The notes beneath the pieces were generated by a model that ran no database searches, had not been told where the DNA came from, and saw only the letters and a program-made list of their open reading frames with translations. A stretch of 5,266 nucleotides of DNA from Gemmatimonadaceae bacterium (GTDB lineage: Bacteria > Gemmatimonadota > Gemmatimonadetes > Gemmatimonadales > Gemmatimonadaceae): the NCBI GenBank assembly GCA_013820975.1, contig JACDHQ010000199.1, positions 1 through 5,266 on the forward strand, read 5' to 3'. The position numbers and the translations under genes were made by a program. Positions 1-5,266 of this stretch are shown here, in pieces; the first letter of the stretch is position 1, and each line of letters begins with the position of its first letter.

Positions 1-1
1 G

Positions 2-1258
2 GCGCAGACGATCGTCCTGCGCGACGGCCGCATCGCGGCGGCGGGGCCCGCGGCGCGCGTCACCATTCCTCAAGGGGCGCGCGTGATGGACCTCGCGGGG
101 CACACCGTGATCCCCGGCATCGTCGGCGTCCACAACCACCTCTTCTATACCGCTGCCGGCGGCCGCGCGGTACAAATGAGCTACACCGGTCCGCGCCTGT
201 ACCTGGGCAGCGGCGTGACGACGATCCGCACCACCGGCGGCCGTTCCCCGTACGCCGAGATCAACACGAAGGCGGCGATCGACGCGGGGCGCGTTCCCGG
301 TCCGCGGGTGCACCTCACCGCGCCGTACATCACGGGCGGCGATGACGGCAGCGCGGGCAGCATGGCGACCATCGCCACGCCGGAGGCGGCACGGCGCTTC
401 GCCGCCTACTGGGCGCAGGAGGGCGTCACGTGGCTGAAGGCCTACACCGACATCAGCCGCGAGGCCCTCGGCGCCGCGATCGATGAGGCGCACAAGCGCG
501 GCATCAAGGTAACCGGGCACCTCTGCAGCGTGAGCTACGAGGAGGCGGTGGCCCTCGGCATCGACAACCTCGAGCACGGGTTGATGGCGTCCACCGACTT
601 CGTCGCCGACAAGCCCGCCGACGTGTGCCCGGTGAATGCCGTCGTGAGCCTCGCGCAGTCGGATCCGTCCGGTGCTGCCGCGCAGCGCGTCATCCGCACG
701 ATGCTCGATCGCGGTGTTTCGATGACCTCGACGCTCGCCGTGTACGAGCCGTTTGTCCCCGGTCGGCCGACGAAGGAGGAGCGCGTGCTCGAGATGATGG
801 CGCCCGAGGTGCGCGCCTCCTACCTCCGGATGCGCCACCAGATCGACAGCGCGGCGACGAGCGCGTACACGCCCGAGCTGTTCCGCAAGGCGATGGCGTT
901 CGAGCGTGCGTTCGTCGCCGCCGGCGGCGTGATGGGCGCCGGCGTGGACCCGACGGGGATTGGCGGCGCACTCGCCGGCCTCGGCGACCAGCGCAACTAC
1001 GAGTTGCTGATCGAGGCCGGCTTCACCCCCGCCGCGGTCGTGCAGATCATGACCCTCAACGGCGCGAAGATCCTCGGCGTCGACGCCCAGCTGGGCAGCA
1101 TCGAGGAAGGGAAGGTGGCGGACCTCGTCGTGCTCCGCGGCGACCTTGCCGCCTCGCCGACCACCATCCGCAACGTGACGACGGTGTTCAAGGACGGGGT
1201 GGGATATGATTCGGCGAAGCTGCTCGCGGCGGCGAGGGGGCGGGTGGGGATCGATTGA
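2..1258 (+). CDS. Metal-dependent amidohydrolase, imidazolonepropionase-like (5' partial)
   Basis: This is a TIM-barrel metal-dependent hydrolase of the amidohydrolase superfamily, which hydrolyses C-N (sometimes C-O) bonds in small molecules or dipeptides; the substrate here cannot be read from sequence. The frame is open to the left edge: 27 codons before the GTG at 83 encode a typical N-terminal beta-sandwich (TIVLRDGRIAAAG), so that GTG is an internal codon, not the start. Some N-terminal residues, and any signal peptide, lie outside the window. Counting from the GTG codon, the metal-centre set is complete: HxH is H17-N-H19 (131-139), the likely carboxylated lysine is K119 (WLKAY), the histidines are H146 (TGHL) and H165 (EHG), and the catalytic aspartate is D289 (GAGVDPTG). 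The C-terminus returns to the sandwich (GSIEEGKVADLVVL). It converges on pmbA with an 18-base gap. The family is sure; the reaction is not. Confidence 0.93.
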   Translation, partial: AQTIVLRDGRIAAAGPAARVTIPQGARVMDLAGHTVIPGIVGVHNHLFYTAAGGRAVQMSYTGPRLYLGSGVTTIRTTGGRSPYAEINTKAAIDAGRVPGPRVHLTAPYITGGDDGSAGSMATIATPEAARRFAAYWAQEGVTWLKAYTDISREALGAAIDEAHKRGIKVTGHLCSVSYEEAVALGIDNLEHGLMASTDFVADKPADVCPVNAVVSLAQSDPSGAAAQRVIRTMLDRGVSMTSTLAVYEPFVPGRPTKEERVLEMMAPEVRASYLRMRHQIDSAATSAYTPELFRKAMAFERAFVAAGGVMGAGVDPTGIGGALAGLGDQRNYELLIEAGFTPAAVVQIMTLNGAKILGVDAQLGSIEEGKVADLVVLRGDLAASPTTIRNVTTVFKDGVGYDSAKLLAAARGRVGID

Positions 1259-1276
1259 GGGTGTCGCGGCTTCTCC

Positions 1277-2659
1277 TCACACCGCTTCCGATATCGACGC
1301 AAAGTTGAAGTCCGACACCTTCAGCGACGGCATCACCATCCCTGCCGACACCCGCTCCGCCTGGCCAATCGCCATGATGCGGTTCAGCATCAGCAGTGGC
1401 GACTCGTTCCACCGGAAGTTCTTCACGCTGCGCGCGATCTTCCCATCCTCGATGAGGAAGGTGCCGTCGCGCGTCAGGCCGGTGTAGCTGGCCGTCCGCT
1501 GGTCGAGACTGCGGATGTACCAGTTGCGAGTCACCAGGATGCCGCGCGGCGTGCTCGCGATCAGCTCATCCACCGATTGCGTGCCGCCGGCCATCTTGAG
1601 GCCGCCGCCGAAGCCGCCGACTTCCGAGAGGGGAATGCCGCGACGCTGCGCCCAGAAGCGGTTGTACATGAGGTTCTTCAGCATGCCGTTCTCGACCCAC
1701 ACACGTCGCCGCGTCGGCAGCCCCTCGCCGTCGAATGGCGTGCCGCGGATGTCCGGATCGGTGGGGTCAGAGTACAGGATCACGCGCTCGTCGGCGATCT
1801 TCTCACCGAGCAGCGTCGGTCCCGGCTGCCCCGGCTCGAGCGTCTGCCCGGCGACGCGCCGCGAGAATGGGCTGCGTCCCTCTTCTGCCGTGCGCGCGTT
1901 GAACGCGCCGAGCAGCAGCGGGATCAGGTCGGCCACGGCCTGGGGCTCGAGCACGACCGTGTAGCGTCCTGGCTCGATCGCCACCGGGTTGCGCGAAGCG
2001 ACCGCCTTTTGTGCCGCACGACGCCCGAGCGCCGGCGCGTCGATCCGTCCCCACTCCCGCGCGCCGGCAGACGCCCACCCCGAGCCGGTGCCGTCCGGCG
2101 TGCGCACCGTGTTGGAGAGCGAGACCTCCGTGTCGGCGTGAAACGCCATCAGTCCCTTCGAGTTCGCCACCAGGCGGCCGTGGTTCGCATTTGCCTCGAG
2201 GTAGCCCGCGACGAACAGGTCCTGTGACGGATCGACCGCCTTCGCTGCCGCGATCAGACCCGCCACCGCAGTTGCCCGCTGCTCCGCGTTCAACTCCGCG
2301 GTGCGCGGGTCATACGCCGGGATCGTGGCGTACTCCTGCGGTCCGAGCCCCGGCAGCAGTTCCGGATCTTCCGGTGACAGGCGCGCGAGACGCTCGGCGA
2401 GGTCCACCGTGCGGCGAAGGCTCTCGTCGTCGGTCACGTTCGTCGACGCCGAGGCCTGCTGCCTGCCGATCGTGCTCGTGATCGTGACCGTGCGGTCGGT
2501 GGAAGCGCCGCTGGTGGTGATCTCACCGCCGGCAAAGCGGGTCTGTCCAACGGAGTCGTTGCGGATCGAGACACGCGTCTCATCCGCGGTGGCGAAGGAG
2601 AGGGCACGACGTGCGATCGCCTCGAGCTCCTCGCGCGGATTCATCGATGTGGTCGCCAT
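1277..2659 (-). CDS. pmbA: PmbA/TldE-like subunit of TldD/TldE peptidase, no signal peptide
   Basis: A 460-residue member of the TldD/PmbA family, close to the usual length. In characterised TldD/TldE pairs this subunit lacks the metal site and forms the active heterodimer with TldD, degrading or trimming unfolded peptides. Here GRYTVVLEPQAVADLIPLL (231-249) aligns with the TldD segment that holds HExxxH, but no histidine or HExxxH is present, which marks it as TldE type. The conserved C-terminal region is visible: TPFDGEGLPTRRRVWVENG (307-325), a Gly-rich GGFGGGLK (348-355), and a family-like end, PSLKVSDFNF. I see no signal peptide or membrane segment, and no cysteine anywhere in the protein. 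The ATG at 2659 overlaps the tldD stop, so translation is probably coupled; no strong Shine-Dalgarno is seen. An in-frame ATG at 2644 is an alternative start. The frame stays open upstream to 3184, but that extension is an out-of-frame reading of tldD. Confidence 0.92.
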   Translation of the reverse strand: MATTSMNPREELEAIARRALSFATADETRVSIRNDSVGQTRFAGGEITTSGASTDRTVTITSTIGRQQASASTNVTDDESLRRTVDLAERLARLSPEDPELLPGLGPQEYATIPAYDPRTAELNAEQRATAVAGLIAAAKAVDPSQDLFVAGYLEANANHGRLVANSKGLMAFHADTEVSLSNTVRTPDGTGSGWASAGAREWGRIDAPALGRRAAQKAVASRNPVAIEPGRYTVVLEPQAVADLIPLLLGAFNARTAEEGRSPFSRRVAGQTLEPGQPGPTLLGEKIADERVILYSDPTDPDIRGTPFDGEGLPTRRRVWVENGMLKNLMYNRFWAQRRGIPLSEVGGFGGGLKMAGGTQSVDELIASTPRGILVTRNWYIRSLDQRTASYTGLTRDGTFLIEDGKIARSVKNFRWNESPLLMLNRIMAIGQAERVSAGMVMPSLKVSDFNFASISEAV

Positions 2660-2661
2660 CA
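2657..2661 (-). other. TGATG stop-start overlap joining tldD and pmbA
   Basis: Read on the minus strand, the tldD stop TGA (2661-2659) shares its A with the pmbA start ATG (2659-2657). No convincing Shine-Dalgarno precedes this ATG; the nearest purine run is an unremarkable GGGGCG. This arrangement is typical of termination-reinitiation coupling, which would keep the two subunits of a heterodimer in balanced supply. The overlap is seen directly; the coupling is inferred. Confidence 0.85.
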
Positions 2662-4242
2662 GCCCGCGCGCCCCGTGTTGATGATGTTGATGTTCCTGAA
2701 CCGCGTGGCCGGACAGCCGTGGCTCACCGCATTCGACTGGCCAGGTTCCCCCTTGCCGTCGTTGAAGCTGCCGCCCATGAAGTAGGTGCTCTGCCCCCCC
2801 AGCATGTCGAGCGAGCGCCAGAAGTCGGTGCTCGTCGCCTGGTAGGCGACATCCTTCACCATGCCGGTCACGCGCCCGTTGCGAATCTCCCAGTACGCCT
2901 GCCCGCCGAACTGGAAGTTGTAGCGCTGGTGGTCGATCGAGTACGAGCCCCGGTTGGTCACCATGATCCCGCGATCGGTGGCGCTGATGATGTCGTCCAT
3001 CGTCACGTCCTTGTCGTTCGGCAGCAGCGAGATGTTGGGCATCCGCTGGAAGGGGACGTCGGCCCACGACTGTGCGAAGGAGCAGCCGTGGGAATGCTTC
3101 ACGCCGGTGAGCGGCGCAATCCACGCGGCCTGCTCGCGGGTCGTCTGGTAGTCCTTGAAGAGTCCCTTGTCGATGAGCGTCCAATCGTCGGCCGGCACGC
3201 CCTCATCGTCCCACTGCGTGAGCGAGAGCGACTGGTCCTGCACGCGGTCGGCGCGGATCGTCATCAGCTCGGACCCGAACTGGAGACGGTTGATCATCGC
3301 CTCCGGCGGCGCGACGAAGCTCGTCCCGGCATAATTGGCCTCGTATCCCATCGCGCGGTCGAGCTCCGTCGGGTGGCCCACCGATTCATGGATGGTGAGC
3401 CACAGGTTGCGCGGGTCGAGCACGAGGTCGTACCGGCCGACGTCCACGGACTTCGCACCGAGCTTCTCCGCGGCGAGTGCCGCCCACCGTTCGCCGTTAC
3501 CGGGCATGTCGAGCCCCGTGATGTATTCCCAGCCGGCGCTCCGGGCCGCGAGTTCCTCATTGTAGCTCTGGAAGTCGCCATTGCCGATCGCCGTTGCACT
3601 GAAGCTCGGGTTGACACGGAAGAAGGTCTGCGTGACGAGCGTGCCGTCGGTCGTCGCGAGTGTCTTCACTTCGCGAAGGCTCTGGATGCCGGAGTTGGCG
3701 AACCGGACATTCGGCACCTTGAGCGCCGATGCATTGGCCGCGAGCAGCAACGCGACCTTTTCCTCGATCGGCACCTCCACCGGATCGATTGCGACCGGCG
3801 TGCGCCATGTCCCGCGCACCGGGGTCACCGGTGCAAGCTCCACCGGACGACGCTGCACACGCTTCGCCGCGCGAGCAGTCCGCACCGCCTCGGCCGCGGT
3901 CCTCGCGACCGCGTCCAGCGAGAGGTCGTTGGTGGCCGCGAAGCCCCATGCGCCGTCCACCAGCGCGCGGATCCCGATGCCGAACGACTCCGAGTCGCTG
4001 ACGTTGGTGACCTGGCGTTCACGGGTACCGACCGACTGGCGGCGGTAGCGTCCGACGCGCGCGTCGGCGTACTGCGCGCCGGCCGAGCGCGCGGCGTCGA
4101 TGCCGGCGAGGGCGAGGGCCTCGGGGTCCGGAGCCCCACCGAAGCGGAAGGGACGCACGAGTGCCGAGGCGCTCGGCGCCGCGACGGCGAGGGCTGCGGT
4201 GGCGGTGGCGGCCGTCTTCAGGAAGTCTCTGCGATCTGCCAT
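2659..4242 (-). CDS. tldD: TldD-like zinc metallopeptidase with twin-arginine signal
   Basis: A 527-residue TldD-family protein, the subunit that carries the metal site of the TldD/TldE peptidase. The N-terminus is a Tat signal: RRDFLK at 4-9, then an Ala-rich hydrophobic stretch (10-22), with a plausible cleavage site after ASA at 27. This predicts export in folded form, unlike cytoplasmic E. coli TldD, and explains why it is longer than that protein. The metal motif is IHESVGH, giving H285, E286 and H290 (3373-3390). WDDEGVPADD (344-353) is the conserved family loop. Near the C-terminus, GSFNDGKGEPGQ (491-502) has Asp495 where CGK is expected; the Cys of that motif is a zinc ligand in E. 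coli TldD. VSHGC (506-510) and RFRNINI follow. The only cysteines are C387 and C510. It is the first gene of an operon with pmbA. The start is fixed by the Tat motif; upstream is pyrimidine-rich with no Shine-Dalgarno. Confidence 0.94.
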   Translation of the reverse strand: MADRRDFLKTAATATAALAVAAPSASALVRPFRFGGAPDPEALALAGIDAARSAGAQYADARVGRYRRQSVGTRERQVTNVSDSESFGIGIRALVDGAWGFAATNDLSLDAVARTAAEAVRTARAAKRVQRRPVELAPVTPVRGTWRTPVAIDPVEVPIEEKVALLLAANASALKVPNVRFANSGIQSLREVKTLATTDGTLVTQTFFRVNPSFSATAIGNGDFQSYNEELAARSAGWEYITGLDMPGNGERWAALAAEKLGAKSVDVGRYDLVLDPRNLWLTIHESVGHPTELDRAMGYEANYAGTSFVAPPEAMINRLQFGSELMTIRADRVQDQSLSLTQWDDEGVPADDWTLIDKGLFKDYQTTREQAAWIAPLTGVKHSHGCSFAQSWADVPFQRMPNISLLPNDKDVTMDDIISATDRGIMVTNRGSYSIDHQRYNFQFGGQAYWEIRNGRVTGMVKDVAYQATSTDFWRSLDMLGGQSTYFMGGSFNDGKGEPGQSNAVSHGCPATRFRNINIINTGRAG

Positions 4243-4342
4243 CAGCTGGGAGCGGTTGGAGGGAGCGTGACTTGCCTCGAGAGACCTACACGCGGGACGC
4301 GCCGCTGGCTAGTCCGGCCCGGATCTGGCGACACGGTGCGCC
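4243..4342. promoter_or_regulatory. Divergent intergenic region between tldD and the SGNH hydrolase gene
   Basis: One hundred bases separate two divergent start codons, so promoters for both directions should lie here or inside the flanking genes. I found no convincing sigma70-type -35/-10 pair on either strand. The best minus-strand try, TAGCCA and TAGGTC with 17 bases between them, fits poorly in the -10 box. Neither start has a Shine-Dalgarno. The heptamer GGGAGCG occurs at 4248-4254 and again at 4261-4267 on the plus strand, in the place where the tldD ribosome-binding site would sit on the other strand. The regulatory role follows only from the layout. Confidence 0.4.
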
Positions 4343-4936
4343 ATGCCACGTGTGGTCCTGCTCGGTGACTCTGTGTTCGACAATGGTGCTTACGTGCTCG
4401 GCGGGCCCGACGTTGCGACTCAGCTGCGCCGGCTGCTCCCGGCAGAGTGGAAGGTGACGCTGCTTGCCCTGGACGCGGCGTCGATGGAGGACATCCCGCG
4501 CCAGCTCACGCCGATCCCCGCCGATGCGACCCATCTCGTGCTGAGCATCGGCGGCAACGATGCGCTGCGGCACGCGGAGCTGCTCGAGGCCTCCATCGGC
4601 GTGGATGTGCTCGCCCGCCTCGCCGATGCGGCGGCCGCGTTCGCGCCGCGCTACGAGGAAACCCTCGCCTCCGTTCACGGCCGGCGCCTGCCACTGCTCG
4701 CGTGCACCATTTACGAGGGGAACATGGGCGGCTCGCTGCAGAAGCGGGCAATGGGAGCCGTGGCAGTGTTCAATGACCGCATCCAGCGTGCGGCGCTCCG
4801 GCGCGGCATCCCCGTGCTGGAACTGCGCGACCTCTTCACCGAGTCCGCCGACTATGCCAACCCCATCGAGCCGTCGCAGGCCGGAGGGGAGAAGGTGGCG
4901 CGAGCGATCCGAAACTGGCTCGTCGGCGAGCCGTAG
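4343..4936 (+). CDS. SGNH/GDSL-like hydrolase family protein with altered catalytic block V
   Basis: A 197-residue single-domain protein of the SGNH/GDSL fold, whose members are mostly esterases or lipases acting on acyl or acetyl groups. Block I is LLGDSVFDN (6-14) with nucleophile S10. Block III is SIGGNDALR (68-76) with oxyanion Asn72. The block II glycine seems absent: LALDAASMED (41-50) has Ala45 where many relatives have Gly. Block V, normally Asp-x-x-His, reads NPIEPS (173-178), so Asn173 and Glu176 replace the catalytic Asp and His; GGEKVARAI after it matches the usual C-terminal helix. From memory, NPIEPS also occurs in a recognisable set of relatives, so this may be a subfamily trait rather than decay. 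No signal peptide is seen, so it is probably cytoplasmic. The start gives the family-typical N-terminus directly before the GDS motif; no Shine-Dalgarno precedes it. It lies 8 bases upstream of the small membrane protein gene. Confidence 0.85.
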   Translation: MPRVVLLGDSVFDNGAYVLGGPDVATQLRRLLPAEWKVTLLALDAASMEDIPRQLTPIPADATHLVLSIGGNDALRHAELLEASIGVDVLARLADAAAAFAPRYEETLASVHGRRLPLLACTIYEGNMGGSLQKRAMGAVAVFNDRIQRAALRRGIPVLELRDLFTESADYANPIEPSQAGGEKVARAIRNWLVGEP

Positions 4937-4940
4937 GGTG
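4935..4940 (+). promoter_or_regulatory. Weak ribosome-binding site for the small membrane protein
   Basis: AGGGTG overlaps the stop codon of the SGNH hydrolase gene (TAG, 4934-4936) and ends 4 bases before the ATG at 4945. It is a partial, rather close match to a Shine-Dalgarno sequence. It is the only sequence argument for choosing ATG 4945 over the in-frame ATGs at 4975 and 4978. Confidence 0.3.
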
Positions 4941-4944
4941 CATC

Positions 4945-5214
4945 ATGCCATGCCTCGCCGCCGTCCTCGCGCTCATGATGCCGCGGTTCCTCATCGCGAT
5001 CCTCTGGTTCTTCACCGGATGGTTCCGCGGAATGTTCGACACGGTGCTCTGGCCGCTGCTCGGCTTCTTCTTCCTGCCGACGACGCTGCTCTGGTATTCG
5101 GCCGTGCAGCATTGGTTTGGCGGCGAGTGGACGTTGTGGTCCGGTCTGGGGATCGTCATCGCACTGATGATCGACCTCTCGCCAGCCAAGGGGCGGCGCC
5201 GGAAGGCGGAATAG
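4945..5214 (+). CDS. Small multi-pass membrane protein of unknown function
   Basis: I do not recognise this 89-residue protein with confidence. It is strongly hydrophobic and aromatic, with about three candidate membrane segments: around 4-27, 33-56 and 62-78. A short charged tail, KGRRRKAE (82-89), should be cytoplasmic by the positive-inside rule. Tryptophan and phenylalanine are abundant (LWFFTGWF, LGFFFLP, WYSAVQHWFGGEW), and the GEW turn separates the last two segments. The chosen ATG has a weak ribosome-binding sequence, but ATG 4978 gives a neater start (MPRFLIAILWFF) and would remove an 11-residue extension. The gene starts 8 bases after the SGNH hydrolase stop, so the two are probably co-transcribed; that does not reveal a function. 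The composition is clearly that of a real membrane protein, and the opposite-strand frames here look like shadows. Confidence 0.75.
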   Translation: MPCLAAVLALMMPRFLIAILWFFTGWFRGMFDTVLWPLLGFFFLPTTLLWYSAVQHWFGGEWTLWSGLGIVIALMIDLSPAKGRRRKAE

Positions 5215-5266
5215 CCCTCCCCTCGCCGAGTTCGCCAGATCATCCATGCAGCCGGCAGTACCAACG

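Noticed and set aside
625..1209. A 194-codon overlapping plus-strand frame inside the amidohydrolase gene
   Set aside because: The translation is dominated by Arg, Ala, Asp and Pro, typical of a +1 shift of a GC-rich gene, and shows no motif.
83..1258. GTG at 83 as the start of the amidohydrolase
   Set aside because: The 27 codons upstream in the same frame encode the expected N-terminal beta-sandwich of the family and run off the window edge, so the gene is 5' partial.
2660..3184. A long in-frame N-terminal extension of pmbA reaching 3184
   Set aside because: It is an out-of-frame reading of tldD with a shadow-like composition. The pmbA family homology begins at the ATG at 2659, which overlaps the tldD stop.
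2611..4368. A 585-codon open frame on the plus strand, antisense to tldD
   Set aside because: Its codons are exact reverse complements of tldD codons, so a stop appears only where tldD uses TTA, CTA or TCA, which are rare in GC-rich genes. The product is rich in Arg, His and Pro with no domain pattern, while the opposite strand gives a clear TldD protein.
4836..5264. Minus-strand frames covering the small membrane protein gene
   Set aside because: They are rich in Arg, Pro and Ser with no domain signal, while the plus-strand frame gives coherent membrane segments and a basic tail.
5215..5266. A possible terminator or new gene start after the small membrane protein gene
   Set aside because: No hairpin with a T-tract and no ribosome-binding site followed by a credible frame is visible in these 52 bases.
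1..5266. Mobile element, CRISPR array, tRNA or toxin-antitoxin content
   Set aside because: No terminal inverted repeats, regularly spaced repeats, tRNA-like folds or transposase motifs were seen, and coding style is even across the window.

Overview
The window is a GC-rich stretch of bacterial chromosome with dense coding and no sign of mobile DNA, phage, CRISPR or RNA genes. Strong G/C preference at third codon positions, a Tat-exported TldD-type protease with a PmbA/TldE partner, and a neighbouring imidazolonepropionase-like amidohydrolase are all common in Gemmatimonadota and some Acidobacteriota. That placement is inference from gene style only, because no phylogenetic marker lies in the window.

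Layout: (1) the window opens inside a plus-strand metal-dependent amidohydrolase gene (2-1258) that keeps its whole metal-binding residue set but lacks its N-terminus. (2) After an 18-base gap comes a convergent two-gene minus-strand operon. It is read from tldD (4242 to 2659), a zinc-metalloprotease-like protein with a twin-arginine signal, into pmbA/tldE (2659 to 1277), its catalytically silent partner. The two overlap in a TGATG junction. (3) A 100-base divergent intergenic region (4243-4342) separates tldD from a plus-strand pair: a small SGNH/GDSL-type hydrolase (4343-4936) and, 8 bases later, a short multi-pass membrane protein (4945-5214). The last 52 bases hold nothing recognisable.

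How they may work together: TldD and PmbA/TldE form a heterodimeric peptidase in characterised systems, with TldD carrying the HExxxH motif and TldE lacking it. Here only TldD has an export signal, so if the partners still pair, the leaderless subunit may be carried across the membrane with the folded signal-bearing one. The Cys expected as the third zinc ligand also appears to be Asp in this TldD. The SGNH-like protein has lost the usual block V Asp-x-x-His pair. No functional link between the peptidase operon and the flanking genes can be shown. No wholly new system is evident; the points worth following are the unusual features of these known families.
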